Below are positions 31,385 to 40,889 of a DNA stretch of 64,000 bases, in pieces. Where the stretch lies: contig NZ_LQOX01000068.1 of assembly GCF_002102175.1 (NCBI RefSeq), positions 24,294 to 88,293 on the forward strand, given 5' to 3'. Every line of letters begins with the position of its first letter. Within the stretch, counting starts at the first letter, position 1. This DNA is from Mycobacterium gastri (lineage in GTDB: Bacteria; Actinomycetota; Actinomycetes; Mycobacteriales; Mycobacteriaceae). A program made the translations under genes and the position numbers. A model generated the notes under the pieces. That model did not search any database, was not told the origin of the DNA, and saw only the letters and a list, made by a program, of their open reading frames with translations.

Positions 31385-32878
31385 ATGCCCGTTGATCCCA
31401 GGACTCCGGTGCTGATCGGCTACGGTCAGGTCAACCATCGCGACGAGATCGACCCGGCCGGGCCGTCGGTCGAACCGGTCGACCTGATGGTCGCAGCGGC
31501 CCGGCAAGCCGCCGATTCTCGGGTGTTGGCGGCCGTCGACTCGATCCGCGTGGTGCACATGCTTTCGGCGCACTACCGAAACCCGGGGCAGTTGCTCGGT
31601 GAGCGCCTCGACGCGGGCTGCTTCACCACGAGCTACGGCAGTGTCGGCGGCAACACGCCGCAGTCGCTGGTCAGCCAGGCCTGCCTGGACATCCAGCAGG
31701 GTCGCGCCGACGTGGTGCTGATCGGCGGCGCCGAAACCTGGCGTACCAGGACCGGGCTGAAGTCCCAGGGCAGCCGGCTGGTCTGGACTCGACAGGACGA
31801 ATCCGTTCCGCTGCCTGAAATCGCCGGTGACGACGTCCCGATGGCGGGGGAGGCCGAGCTCAGGATCAAGCTGGACCGGCCCGCCTACGTCTACCCGCTG
31901 TTCGAGCAGGCGCTGCGCATCGCCAACGGCGAGTCGACGCAGGATCACCGGCGCCGGGTCGGTCAGCTGTGGGCTCGCTTCAATGCCGTCGCGGTCGACA
32001 ATCCCAACGCCTGGATCCGCACCCCGATGACCGCCGACGAGATTTGGCGGCCCGGCCCGCAGAACCGGATGATCAGTTGGCCCTACACCAAGTTGATGAA
32101 CTCCAACAACATGGTCGACCAGGGCGCGGCGCTGATCCTGACGTCGGTCGAGCATGCCACCCGCCTGCAGGTCCCCCGCGAGCGCTGGGTTTACCCGCAC
32201 GCGGGTACCGACGCGCACGACACACCCGCAATCGCCGAGCGGGCTGAGCTGTACCGGTCTCCGGCCATCCGGATCGGCGGCGCGCGTGTGTTGGAGCTGG
32301 CCGGCCTGGCCACCGACGATATCGACTACGTCGACCTGTACTCGTGCTTTCCCTCTGCCGTGCAGATTGCCGCGGCTGAACTCGGCCTGGCAACCGATGA
32401 TCCCGCCCGAGCGCTGACGGTCACCGGCGGCCTGACCTTCGCCGGCGGCCCGTGGAGCAATTACGTCACCCACTCCATCGCCACCATGGCCGAACTGCTG
32501 GTGGCCAACCCCGGCAGCCGCGGGCTGATCACCGCAAACGGCGGTTACCTGACCAAACACAGCTTCGGCGTGTACAGCACCGAGCCGCCCGCGGAATTTC
32601 GATGGGAAGATGTGCAGCCGGTCGTGGACCGCGAGCCCACGACGGCGGGTTTGGTCGAGTGGGAGGGAATCGGAACGGTCGAGGCGTGGACCACGCCGTT
32701 CACCCGGGAGGGCCGGCCCGAGAAGACCTTTGTGGCCGTGCGCACGCCCGACGGGGCACGAAGTTTGGGGGTGATCACCGATCCCGATACGACCGAAGCA
32801 ACAGTGCACCAAGACACCGGAGACATTGCCGGGGCCAAGGTTGCCATCGCCGCCGACGGCAGCGCGACACTGCGGTAA
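31385..32878 (+). CDS. Thiolase-fold protein lacking the usual catalytic cysteine (Rv1867-like)
   Basis: A 497-residue thiolase-superfamily protein. The N-terminal half has TPVLIGYGQVNHRDEIDP and GRADVVLIGGAETW, the C-terminal half DDIDYVDLYSCFPSAVQIAA and TANGGYLTKHSFGVYST, which matches the thiolase His region. Where thiolases carry NxxCSSG, this one reads TSYGSVGGNTPQSL, with no cysteine. It is therefore more likely a lipid-transfer or degraded-thiolase enzyme than a classical thiolase. A C-terminal beta domain (EWEGIGTVEAWTTPF) resembles an OB fold. 59 bases after the CoA-transferase. Confidence 0.85.
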   Translation: MPVDPRTPVLIGYGQVNHRDEIDPAGPSVEPVDLMVAAARQAADSRVLAAVDSIRVVHMLSAHYRNPGQLLGERLDAGCFTTSYGSVGGNTPQSLVSQACLDIQQGRADVVLIGGAETWRTRTGLKSQGSRLVWTRQDESVPLPEIAGDDVPMAGEAELRIKLDRPAYVYPLFEQALRIANGESTQDHRRRVGQLWARFNAVAVDNPNAWIRTPMTADEIWRPGPQNRMISWPYTKLMNSNNMVDQGAALILTSVEHATRLQVPRERWVYPHAGTDAHDTPAIAERAELYRSPAIRIGGARVLELAGLATDDIDYVDLYSCFPSAVQIAAAELGLATDDPARALTVTGGLTFAGGPWSNYVTHSIATMAELLVANPGSRGLITANGGYLTKHSFGVYSTEPPAEFRWEDVQPVVDREPTTAGLVEWEGIGTVEAWTTPFTREGRPEKTFVAVRTPDGARSLGVITDPDTTEATVHQDTGDIAGAKVAIAADGSATLR

Positions 32879-32991
32879 CCGGCCGCGACGATTTCGAACG
32901 CCCTTCCGGGTCACGGTCCGGACTCAATTGGTCGCGCAAGTAGGGCCGGCGTGCTTATTGTCATGACAAGACGTTGGGGAAGGTGGGCAGG

Positions 32992-35091
32992 GTGCACGTC
33001 CTGGTTACCGATGCTGCCGGCACTCTCGGGCGGCTGGTAGCACGCCAGCTGATCGCGGCCGGGCACACGGTCAGCGGGATCGCCCCGCATCGACACCCAT
33101 CCCTGGATGCCGGTGTCGATTTTGTTTGCGCGTCGCTGCGCGACCCGGTGTTGCTGGAGTTAGCCGCCGACGCGGACGCGGTGATCCATCTGGCCCCGGT
33201 GGACACCAGCGCACCGGGCGCGGCCGGCCTCAACGGCCTGGCGCATGTGAGCAACGCGGCCTCCCGTGCGGGTGCCCGGCTGCTGTTCGTGTCCCAGGCC
33301 GCGGGGTCACCCGATCTCTATCAGCAGGCCGAGGCCTTGGTGGCCAGCTGTTGGGCGCCGAACTTGGCGATTCGCATCGCGCCGCCGGTCGGTCGGCACC
33401 TCGACTGGATGGTTTGCCGGACGGTGTCCACTCTGCTGCGCAGCAGGGTCTCGGCGCAGCCGATGCGGGTGCTGCACCTCGACGACCTGGTTCGCTTCCT
33501 GGTCTTGGCGCTCAACACCGACCGCAACGGTGTCGTCGACCTGGCGACGCCGGACGCCGCGAACCTGGTCACCGCGTGGCGGCTGCTGCAATCGGCCGAC
33601 CCGCGCCTGCGAACGCACCGGATTCGCCGCTGGGCTGACCTGATACCGCAGATGGACACCGCTGCGGCCCGAGAAGATTGGAATTTCCAGTACGGGTGGC
33701 AGGCGACCGAGGCGATCGTGGACACCGGGCGCGGATTGGTGGGCCGGCGGCTGGATCGTGATGGCGCGACCATCGGGTCAGGCCAACTGGCACTTCCGGT
33801 CGAGCCGGTCCCGCGGTCGATACCCCATTACGGCGCCACCGTGACCTCGGTGGGGCCCGACGGGCTCGAGGGCGAGTTCGACGACCGGATCGATCCGCGG
33901 TTTCCGGTATTCAGCGCAACCGGTCTCGCCGAAGCGCTGCCCGGACCGCTGACCCCGATGACGCTGGACATCCAGATGGGCGGACTGCGCGCCGCGGGTC
34001 GGGCCATGGGCCGAATCCTGGCACTTGGCGACGTGGTTGCCCAGGAGTGGGAGAGCAGGGCCATCGCGGTATTCGGTCATCGCCCCTACGTCGGCGTGTC
34101 GGCCAATATCGTCGTCGCCAGCCAGCTGCCGGGCTGGGACGAGCAGGCCATCACCCGCCGTGCGTTGGGGGACCATCAACCGCCCACGGGTCTGCTGCCG
34201 TTTGGGCGACCCCAGTTGGCCGGCGGAGCACTTGGGTCGGTCGCCAAGGTGGTCGTGACAGCTCGGTCGCTGTCGCTGTTGCGTCATCTGCGGGCTGACA
34301 CGCAGGCCTATGTTGCCGCAGCGTCGGCAGAGCACTTCGATGCCGGGCAGCTGAGCGACCTGCCGGACGCCAGTCTGGAAGTACGGGTTCGTTTGTTGCG
34401 GGACCGGATTCACCAAGGCTGGATCCTCACGGCGCTATGGGTCATCGACACCGGCATCACCGCGGCGACGCTGGAGCACACACACGCGAAATCCAGCGTG
34501 TCCGGTATCGGGGTGATCATGGATAGCGGTCGGGTCGCGGCGGTGAGCACTGAGCTGACGAATATCCTGCGCGCCGATGCACCGCTGTGCGCCCTGGCCC
34601 TCGAGGGCAACGTCGACAGTATCCGGGCGTTGTCGCCGTCGGCCGCGGCGGCCCTCGACGCCGCCGTTGCCCAGCTGGGACACCGTGGCCCGGGGGAAGC
34701 GGAGCTGGCCAACCCGGCGTTCGGCGACGACCCGTCGCCACTTTTGACCTTCGCTGCGCAAGCCGCTACGGCGCCCGCCGAGCCGGCGCCACCGGCGACG
34801 TTTGCCCAGCGGTTGGCCACCAGTGCCCGCAGTTCGCGAGAGTTGGCTCACGACACCACCATCCGGTTCACCCACGAACTTCGGATGACGCTGCGCGAGT
34901 TGGGATCTCGGCGGGTTGCGGCGGACCTGATCGACACTGTCGATGACGTGTACTACCTGACGTCCGACGAGCTGGTCACTATGCCCGCGGACGCCCGGTT
35001 GCGGGTCAAACGCCGACGCACCGAGCGGGAGCGGCTGCAAGCTCAGCCGCCGCCCGACGTCATCGACCACACTTGGAAGCCCCCCGACTAA
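32992..35091 (+). CDS. Two-domain protein: NAD-epimerase-like plus C-terminal PEP-utilising-enzyme-like region (Rv1868-like)
   Basis: A 699-residue protein. Residues 1 to about 230 form a Rossmann/NAD-epimerase-like domain (VHVLVTDAAGTLGRLVARQL). The rest has no clear catalytic assignment. Pieces such as GLAEALPGPLTPMTLDIQ near 310 and VDDVYYLTSDELV near 650 resemble segments of PEP-synthase or rifampicin-phosphotransferase-like proteins, but I see no swivelling phospho-histidine domain. The start GTG at 32992 gives exactly the M. tuberculosis length. Function unknown; conserved position after the CoA-transferase and thiolase-like genes suggests a shared pathway. Confidence 0.8.
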   Translation: MHVLVTDAAGTLGRLVARQLIAAGHTVSGIAPHRHPSLDAGVDFVCASLRDPVLLELAADADAVIHLAPVDTSAPGAAGLNGLAHVSNAASRAGARLLFVSQAAGSPDLYQQAEALVASCWAPNLAIRIAPPVGRHLDWMVCRTVSTLLRSRVSAQPMRVLHLDDLVRFLVLALNTDRNGVVDLATPDAANLVTAWRLLQSADPRLRTHRIRRWADLIPQMDTAAAREDWNFQYGWQATEAIVDTGRGLVGRRLDRDGATIGSGQLALPVEPVPRSIPHYGATVTSVGPDGLEGEFDDRIDPRFPVFSATGLAEALPGPLTPMTLDIQMGGLRAAGRAMGRILALGDVVAQEWESRAIAVFGHRPYVGVSANIVVASQLPGWDEQAITRRALGDHQPPTGLLPFGRPQLAGGALGSVAKVVVTARSLSLLRHLRADTQAYVAAASAEHFDAGQLSDLPDASLEVRVRLLRDRIHQGWILTALWVIDTGITAATLEHTHAKSSVSGIGVIMDSGRVAAVSTELTNILRADAPLCALALEGNVDSIRALSPSAAAALDAAVAQLGHRGPGEAELANPAFGDDPSPLLTFAAQAATAPAEPAPPATFAQRLATSARSSRELAHDTTIRFTHELRMTLRELGSRRVAADLIDTVDDVYYLTSDELVTMPADARLRVKRRRTERERLQAQPPPDVIDHTWKPPD

Positions 35092-35096
35092 GAGCG

Positions 35097-36335
35097 CTAA
35101 GAGTCGCGCCGCAATTCGGCCAACGGCGATGCGGGATCAGCCAGCCTGCCGGCGTCGACCGGGGCTTTGGATCGGATCAGGGCTTTGACGTCGTCGAGCA
35201 CGTCCCAGATATTGACGTTCATACCGGCCAGCACCCGGTTGTCGCCGTCGAGCCAGAACGCGACGAACTCGCGGCCGGCCACGTCGCCGCGGAACACCAC
35301 CCGCTCGACGCCGGACGCGTGGCCGGCGTACTCCATCCCGAGGTCGTACTGATCGGTGAAGAAGTAGGGCAGCTCCGCGTATTCGCCTGGGGCGCCGAGC
35401 ATTCCGGCGACCGCCACCGCGGGTTGTTTGAGCGCGTTGGCCCAGTGTTCGGTGCGGATCCGGGTGCCCAGCAGCGGGTGCTCGGCGGCGGCGATGTCAC
35501 CGACGGCATAGATGTCGGGATCGCTGGTGCGCAGCGACGCATCGACCAGGACACCGCCGTCAGCCATCGCCAAGCCGGCCTGTTGGGCGAGTTCGATGTT
35601 GGGCTTCGCGCCGACAGCCACCAGCACGGCATCGGCGGCGATGACGGACCCGTCGCCCAGCTTGAGCCCACTGGCCCGGCCGCCCTCCGTCGTGATCGCG
35701 GCCACCTGCGCATCCAGCCGCAAGTCCACACCATGATCACGATGCAGGTCGGCAAACACCGTGCCGACGGTGTCGCCCAACGCGGCCGACAGCGGCTGCC
35801 TGGCCGCCTCCACCACGGTGACATCGACGTTGCGCTGCCGAGCGCTGGCGGCCACCTCCAGACCGATCCAGCCCGCGCCCACGACCGCAAGCGAAGAGCC
35901 CTCGGCCAGCACGGAATTCAGCGCCGACGCATCCTCGAACGTGCGCAGGTAATGCACGCCGGCGGCGTCGGCGCCGGGAATCGGCAGGCGCCGCGACGCC
36001 GATCCGGTCGCCAGCAGCAGCTTGTCGTAGTGCACGCTGGTGTCGTCGGGAAGCCCGACGGCGTGCGCCGCGGGATCCAACGACGACACTCGGGTGCCCA
36101 GCCGCAGGTCGACATCGTGGTCGCGATACCAATCCGAGTTCTGCACGGTGAACTCGTCGAGCGACTTCTTGCCCGCCAGGAATTCCTTGGACAGCGGGGG
36201 ACGCTCGTAGGGCAGCTGCTCCTCATCGGCGAAGAGCATGATGGTGCCGTTGAAACCGTTGTCGCGCAACGCTTCTGCCGCTTTGGCGCCGGCAAGCCCG
36301 CCGCCGACGATGACGAATGTTGTCGAACTGGCCAT
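35097..36335 (-). CDS. Ferredoxin/rubredoxin reductase-type flavoprotein (Rv1869c-like)
   Basis: A 412-residue FAD- and NAD-binding oxidoreductase of the ferredoxin-reductase class that feeds P450s and dioxygenases. FAD motif FVIVGGGLAGAKAAEALRD (about 7-25); PYERPPLSKEFL near 42-53; NAD motif LAVVGAGWIGLEVAASARQ (about 148-166); second FAD contact DIYAVGDIAAAEHPLLG. A C-terminal reductase domain follows. Two P450 genes are in this window but not adjacent, so the partner is unknown. Ends five bases from the previous plus-strand gene. Confidence 0.9.
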   Translation of the reverse strand: MASSTTFVIVGGGLAGAKAAEALRDNGFNGTIMLFADEEQLPYERPPLSKEFLAGKKSLDEFTVQNSDWYRDHDVDLRLGTRVSSLDPAAHAVGLPDDTSVHYDKLLLATGSASRRLPIPGADAAGVHYLRTFEDASALNSVLAEGSSLAVVGAGWIGLEVAASARQRNVDVTVVEAARQPLSAALGDTVGTVFADLHRDHGVDLRLDAQVAAITTEGGRASGLKLGDGSVIAADAVLVAVGAKPNIELAQQAGLAMADGGVLVDASLRTSDPDIYAVGDIAAAEHPLLGTRIRTEHWANALKQPAVAVAGMLGAPGEYAELPYFFTDQYDLGMEYAGHASGVERVVFRGDVAGREFVAFWLDGDNRVLAGMNVNIWDVLDDVKALIRSKAPVDAGRLADPASPLAELRRDS

Positions 36336-36349
36336 GCCCCCCAGCCTAC

Positions 36350-37075
36350 TTAGCTCAGCAGCTCCCGCAATGACAGCGCGTTACGGACGGCGTGGCCGCC
36401 CAGGTCGTTGTTGAAGTACAGCCACACGTCGCGGCCCGCAACGTCCCAGTCGGTGATGCGGTCGGCCCAGCGTCGCAGGTCGCCGGGCGAGTACGAACCC
36501 GTGTACATCGCGTCCCGATCGGGACCGTGCATCCGGACGTACACCAGGTCGGTGGTGGCCCGTGGGATACACGCGAGACCGCCGCCGCTTATCACCACGT
36601 ACGCGGCGCGGTGGCGTTTCAGCACCGCATACACCGCCGGGTCGTTCCAGGACGGGTGCCGCAGCTCGACGGCGACCCGGATGGTCGTCGGCACGCTGCC
36701 CAGGAAGGAAGCCAGCCGCGCATCATCGCGGCGCTGCTCGGGATGCAGCTGAACCAGCAGCACGCCGTGACGATCACCCAGCAGCTGCCAACAGCGTTCG
36801 AACCGCTCGATCCAGGGTTCGGGCCCCACCAGCCGGCGGTAGTGGGTCAGCCCGCGGTGCGCCTTGACCGACATGGTGAACCCGTCCGGCAACTCGGCTC
36901 GCCACGCCGCGAACGTCGAATCCCTGGGCCAGCGGTAGAAGCTGGCGTTCAGTTCGACGGTGTCGAAGACTTCGGCGTAGCGGGTCAGGCGGCGCGCGGC
37001 GGGCAGACCGCGCGGGTACAACACGTCGGTCCAGTGCTGATAGGACCACCCCGAGGTGCCGATGCGCACGGTCAC
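36350..37075 (-). CDS. DUF72 (YecE-like) protein
   Basis: A 241-residue TIM-barrel-like protein of the DUF72 family: VRIGTSGWSYQHWTDVLYPRG at the start, VELNASFYRWPR near 42-53, VELRHPSWND near 136-145 and YFNNDLGGHAVRNAL at the end. GTG start. No biochemical role is established for the family. It follows the Rv1870c-like gene by eight bases on the same strand, so they are probably in one operon. Confidence 0.87.
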   Translation of the reverse strand: MTVRIGTSGWSYQHWTDVLYPRGLPAARRLTRYAEVFDTVELNASFYRWPRDSTFAAWRAELPDGFTMSVKAHRGLTHYRRLVGPEPWIERFERCWQLLGDRHGVLLVQLHPEQRRDDARLASFLGSVPTTIRVAVELRHPSWNDPAVYAVLKRHRAAYVVISGGGLACIPRATTDLVYVRMHGPDRDAMYTGSYSPGDLRRWADRITDWDVAGRDVWLYFNNDLGGHAVRNALSLRELLS

Positions 37076-37082
37076 CGCCGGT

Positions 37083-37718
37083 TCAATCGGTCACCTGGCG
37101 GCGCACCTCGTCGTCCAGAGACGCGCGGACCAGCGCCGCCGCCAGCCGGGCGTTGGCCCCGGCGGCCAGCGCCGAAAGCTTTGCCGGATCGGTGGGCAGG
37201 CCGAGCTCCTGGGCCGCAGCGGTGGCACGGTCGTCGAAATACGGCCGCGCCCAGGTCCACACATCCTGCACTTCACGCAGGAAGATGTCGGCACCTGTAT
37301 CACCAATCACTTTGAACTGCTTGAGGATTCGCTTGACTTTCGGCAGGTCGTGGTCGCTGCGCCGCGCGATTTCGCGCAGGTCACCGCGGAATTCGTCGCG
37401 GACCCGCTCGGCCATTTCGGTAAGCCGGGTCGCCGAACTTTCGTCGTAGCGCACGTAGTGGGCGCGGCCGAACGCATCGATCATGGTCTGTCGCCGGGAT
37501 TCCAGCACCGCTTTGGGGGTGCGCAGGCCCGCCTTGAACAGCTCCCGCGCGGCGCGCATGGCGATGGTGGCGTCGATCGGCTTGCTGGCCAGCATGCACA
37601 GCACCAGCAGTTGAAACAGCGGCATCGGCTTGTCGTCGATGCGAATGCCGGCCTCGGCAGCGTAGCTGGTACCGGCGACCTCGAGCAGTCGTTTCACGCG
37701 TCGCTCGGGCTTGTCCAT
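37083..37718 (-). CDS. Endonuclease III-like helix-hairpin-helix protein (Rv1870c-like)
   Basis: A 211-residue protein, equal in length to M. tuberculosis Rv1870c when the start is MDKPERRVKRLLEV. All-helical; segments LFQLLVLCMLASKPIDATIAMRA and DLPKVKRILKQFKVIGDTGADIFLREVQ resemble the HhH-GPD core of DNA glycosylases, but no iron-sulfur cysteine cluster is visible. DNA-repair activity is a guess. Starts were chosen on length; longer upstream starts are less likely. Confidence 0.75.
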   Translation of the reverse strand: MDKPERRVKRLLEVAGTSYAAEAGIRIDDKPMPLFQLLVLCMLASKPIDATIAMRAARELFKAGLRTPKAVLESRRQTMIDAFGRAHYVRYDESSATRLTEMAERVRDEFRGDLREIARRSDHDLPKVKRILKQFKVIGDTGADIFLREVQDVWTWARPYFDDRATAAAQELGLPTDPAKLSALAAGANARLAAALVRASLDDEVRRQVTD

Positions 37719-37759
37719 GCGGGCGGCGTACCCGCATTTGCCGGCCGCAAACCGGGTGG

Positions 37760-38092
37760 TCATTTCGGCGGCAGGCTGTGCACCCAGGTCACGCTTCGCG
37801 TGACCCAACTATGAAGCTGCCGTTTGGTTTTCACCCCTTCCGCGGCCACGCGCAGCCACCCGCGGGTTTGCCGGCCGGCCATCACCATGGGGCTGACGTG
37901 GGCGCTACCGAGCAGCTTGTCGGTGTCCGCCGGCGGCACCCGGACCAAGAGTCCGCCCTGACCGCTGACGGCCATGGCCAGGTGCCCATCGATCAGGAAG
38001 GCAAGCCCGCCGAACATCCGCTTCTCGTCCACGCCGGACTGCGACGCCAGCAACTCGCGGATTCGTTCCGCGAGGTCGAGGTCGTAAGCCAT
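37760..38092 (-). CDS. TfoX N-terminal-domain protein
   Basis: A 110-residue protein with the TfoX-N signature: RMFGGLAFLIDGHLAMAVSG near 25-44, then LLVRVPPADTDKLL and a C-terminal VAAEGVKTKRQLHSWVTRS. TfoX-N proteins include competence regulators in gamma-proteobacteria, but single-domain versions in actinobacteria have no known role. It sits in a minus-strand run, six bases after the nitroreductase gene. Confidence 0.85.
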   Translation of the reverse strand: MAYDLDLAERIRELLASQSGVDEKRMFGGLAFLIDGHLAMAVSGQGGLLVRVPPADTDKLLGSAHVSPMVMAGRQTRGWLRVAAEGVKTKRQLHSWVTRSVTWVHSLPPK

Positions 38093-38098
38093 CCGCGG

Positions 38099-38488
38099 TC
38101 AGTCCAGGTCGACCCGGATGGTCAGCAGGTCGCTGCCGATGGCGCGCACGGCCGCGCTGTTGACCCGGGGCAGGTCTCGCAGCCGCTGCCGCGGGTCATC
38201 TTCCGGCAGCAGATGGGCTGTTCCGGTACGCCACTGACCGCCGATGCGCACCCGGACGGCCGGGTTCGCCTTGATGTTGTAGACGTAATCCGAATGTTCG
38301 CCGTGCTCGGACACCATCCAGAACTGGTTGCCGATGACCTTTCCGCCGACGGCGGTGCGGCGCGGTTGTCCTGTCTTGCGGCCGATAGTTTCGAGCATCG
38401 TCAGCGGCAACTGCCGACCCAGGGGGTTGGCTACCAGCCGTTGAAAACCGTGGACCACCTGACGTTTGACGTCTCTCAATTGAGCCAT
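38099..38488 (-). CDS. Deazaflavin (F420)-dependent nitroreductase family protein
   Basis: A 129-residue split-barrel protein of the Ddn type. Characteristic parts: LPLTMLETIGRKTGQPRRTAV near 28-48, FWMVSEHGEHSDYVYNIKANPAVRVRIGG in two blocks, and a C-terminal RVNSAAVRAIGSDLLTIRVD. These proteins use F420H2 to reduce quinones or nitro compounds in mycobacteria. The ATG at 38488 was chosen at MAQLRDVKRQVV; further upstream sequence is not family-like. Followed by the TfoX-N gene. Confidence 0.85.
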   Translation of the reverse strand: MAQLRDVKRQVVHGFQRLVANPLGRQLPLTMLETIGRKTGQPRRTAVGGKVIGNQFWMVSEHGEHSDYVYNIKANPAVRVRIGGQWRTGTAHLLPEDDPRQRLRDLPRVNSAAVRAIGSDLLTIRVDLD

Positions 38489-38589
38489 GGGTGTGATTGT
38501 GCAGGATCGTCGGCCGCCAAGACAGCCCGGCGCGGCGGCCGCCTGTCTGGCCGCAGCTCCCGGCGCAATCTCGGCGCCTCGCGCGAGCG

Positions 38590-39831
38590 TCACGCAGTGG
38601 GACGAGGCCCCAACCGCCGCAATTGCGTCACATGCCTGGGCGAAAGCTCAGCCAAGGAGGTCACGCCCAGCAGCCGCATGGTCCGGAGCACACCACTTCC
38701 CAGGATCTCGATGGCGCGTGCGACGCCCGCCTCGCCACCGGCCATCAGCCCGTAGAGATAGGCCCGGCCGACCAAGGTGCACCGCGCTCCCAGCGCGATC
38801 GCCGCGACGATATCGGCGCCGGACATGATGCCGGTATCCATCAGGATCTCGGTGTGCTTGCCGAGTTCGCGGGCCACCGATGGCAGCAGGTGAAACGGAA
38901 CCGGCGCCCGATCCAGTTGGCGGCCACCGTGATTGGACAAGACGATGCCGTCGACCCCGCATTCCACCACGGCACGCGCGTCATCAAGCGTCTGAATCCC
39001 CTTGACGACGAGTTTGCCCGGCCATTGGGCCTTGATCCAGGCCAGATCCTCGAACGTGACGCTGGGGTCGAACATGGTGTTCAGGTACTCACCGACGGTG
39101 CCCGACCAGCGATCCAGCGACGCGAACGAAAGCGGTTCGGTGGTCAACAGGTCGAACCACCAGCGCGGGTGCCCCAGTGCATCGAGGACGGTGCGCACCG
39201 TGAGCGCCGGGGGGATAGTCATGCCGTTGCGGACATCGCGCAGCCGGGCACCGGCCACCGGAACGTCGACGGTGACCAACATGGTGTCGAATCCCGCGTC
39301 CGCCGCGCGCTTGACCAACGCCATCGACCGGTCCCGGTCACGCCACATGTACAGCTGAAACCACTTGCGGCCCTGGGGAACTGCGGCCACCAGATCCTCG
39401 ATCGCGCAGGTGGCCAAGGTGGACATCGCGAACGGAATCCCCGCCGCGGCTGCCGCCCGCGCCCCGGCGATCTCCCCTTCGGTGTGCATCAACCGGGTGA
39501 ACCCGGTCGGCGCGATCCCGAACGGCAACGCCACCGGCCGGCCGAGGACATCCCAACCGGTGGATACCGTGGTGACGTCACGCAGGATGGTCGGGTGAAA
39601 CTCGATGTCGCGGAACGCCTGTCGGGCCCGCCAGATCGACAGCTCGTCCTCGGCGGCGCCATCGGTGTAGTCGAACGCCGCCCTGGGGGTACGCCGCTTG
39701 GCGATGCGCCGCAGGTCCTCGATGGTCAGCGCGGCATCCAGGCGCCGCTTGGTGTGGCCGAATCGGGGCCTTCTCAGCTGAATCAGCGGTGCCAGGTCAC
39801 CGACCTTGGGTACCCGTCGCCGGACCGCCAT
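38590..39831 (-). CDS. lldD2: FMN-dependent L-lactate dehydrogenase
   Basis: A 413-residue alpha-hydroxy-acid oxidase-family enzyme, quinone-linked. FMN and substrate residues: [58 protein letters not shown] with lysine, and the catalytic histidine with arginine in [14 protein letters not shown]. Needed for growth on lactate in M. tuberculosis (LldD2, 414 residues). ATG at 39831 matches that length. Divergent from the DUF1810 gene with 57 bases between. Confidence 0.94.
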   Translation of the reverse strand: MAVRRRVPKVGDLAPLIQLRRPRFGHTKRRLDAALTIEDLRRIAKRRTPRAAFDYTDGAAEDELSIWRARQAFRDIEFHPTILRDVTTVSTGWDVLGRPVALPFGIAPTGFTRLMHTEGEIAGARAAAAAGIPFAMSTLATCAIEDLVAAVPQGRKWFQLYMWRDRDRSMALVKRAADAGFDTMLVTVDVPVAGARLRDVRNGMTIPPALTVRTVLDALGHPRWWFDLLTTEPLSFASLDRWSGTVGEYLNTMFDPSVTFEDLAWIKAQWPGKLVVKGIQTLDDARAVVECGVDGIVLSNHGGRQLDRAPVPFHLLPSVARELGKHTEILMDTGIMSGADIVAAIALGARCTLVGRAYLYGLMAGGEAGVARAIEILGSGVLRTMRLLGVTSLAELSPRHVTQLRRLGPRPTA

Positions 39832-39888
39832 TACCCGCAGGAACCGATGCTCAGCCGTGTCACCCAACCAGTGTGCAACCGTGGTCGT

Positions 39889-40326
39889 ATGACAAGACCA
39901 TCCGACCCCTTCGACTTGAAGCGTTTCGTCGACGCGCAGGCTCCGGTCTACCGCGACGTGGTTGCGGAGCTGCGGTCGGGACGCAAGCGAACTCACTGGA
40001 TGTGGTTCGTCTTCCCGCAATTGCGAGGACTGGGCCACAGCCCGATGGCGGATTACTACGGCATCTCGTCGATAGCGGAAGCACGCGCGTATCTGGACCA
40101 TGACCTGCTCGGGCCGCGTCTGCATGAGTGCACGCAGCTGGTCAACCAGGTGCAGGGCCGCTCCATCGAAGAGATCTTCGGTTGGCCCGACGATCTCAAG
40201 CTGCGCTCGTCGATGACGCTGTTCGCCTGCGCCACCGCTGACAACGAGGACTTCGTCGCGCTGATCGCCCGGTATTACGGCGGGCAGCAGGATCCGGGGA
40301 CGCTGGCGCGCCTGCAGGGTTCCTAG
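39889..40326 (+). CDS. DUF1810 protein (Rv1873-like)
   Basis: A 145-residue helical protein, same length as M. tuberculosis Rv1873, whose structure is known but function is not. DUF1810 features: [40 protein letters not shown] (conserved basic-aromatic block) and [15 protein letters not shown]. The plus-strand gene ends nine bases from the ahpD stop, tail to tail. Confidence 0.9.
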   Translation: MTRPSDPFDLKRFVDAQAPVYRDVVAELRSGRKRTHWMWFVFPQLRGLGHSPMADYYGISSIAEARAYLDHDLLGPRLHECTQLVNQVQGRSIEEIFGWPDDLKLRSSMTLFACATADNEDFVALIARYYGGQQDPGTLARLQGS

Positions 40327-40335
40327 ATCGGGTGG

Positions 40336-40872
40336 TCAGCCAACGGCAGCCAATGTCTGGGCGGCGGTGATCGCTTGTGCCACACCGGCAACGATGGCCG
40401 CGGCCTTCAATGCCTCCAGCACCGCCTCGCGGCTCACACCCGCTTCCCGCAGCGCGTGCTCGTGAGCAACCACGCAGCGTGAGCAGCCGTTGATCGAGGA
40501 GACCGCGAAGCACCACAGCTCGAAGTGGGCCTTGTCCACGCCCGGATTGCCGATGACGTTCATCCGCAACCCGGGGCGCAGGTCGTCGTACTGGCCGTCG
40601 AGGAAGCCGCGGCCGCGGTAGAACACGTTGTTCATGCCCATGACCGATGCCGCTGCCAGCGCCGCCTGGTATGCCGGTTCCGACAGGTTGTCGGCCGCTT
40701 CGGCCCCGATATCGGCCAGCACCTGGGTGTTACGCGTGGCCGCCGCGCTGGCCAGCAGGGTTCCCCACAGCTGCTCCTGGTTCAGCACGGTGCTGCGCGT
40801 GATCGAGCCGAGGTTCAGCTTGAGGTCCCTGGCGAACTCGGGTAGCGCGGCCTTCAGCTTCTCGACGCTCAT
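40336..40872 (-). CDS. ahpD: Alkylhydroperoxidase AhpD
   Basis: A 178-residue trimeric reductase of the AhpD fold. The active site CSRC with the proton-relay histidines is in [19 protein letters not shown] near 130-148. In mycobacteria AhpD recycles AhpC using electrons from the lipoamide/SucB-Lpd system. ATG at 40872 gives the usual length and follows a GGAGAAC site. ahpD starts 17 bases after ahpC, so the two form one operon controlled from the oxyR-ahpC divergent promoter. Confidence 0.95.
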   Translation of the reverse strand: MSVEKLKAALPEFARDLKLNLGSITRSTVLNQEQLWGTLLASAAATRNTQVLADIGAEAADNLSEPAYQAALAAASVMGMNNVFYRGRGFLDGQYDDLRPGLRMNVIGNPGVDKAHFELWCFAVSSINGCSRCVVAHEHALREAGVSREAVLEALKAAAIVAGVAQAITAAQTLAAVG

Positions 40873-40889
40873 CTGTTCTCCTCCGGCCG

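Noticed and set aside
31223..32914. 563-codon minus-strand frame opposite the thiolase-like gene
   Set aside because: Shadow ORF typical of high-GC DNA.
35073..36353. 426-codon plus-strand frame opposite the ferredoxin reductase
   Set aside because: Antisense shadow of a well-supported gene; no motif.
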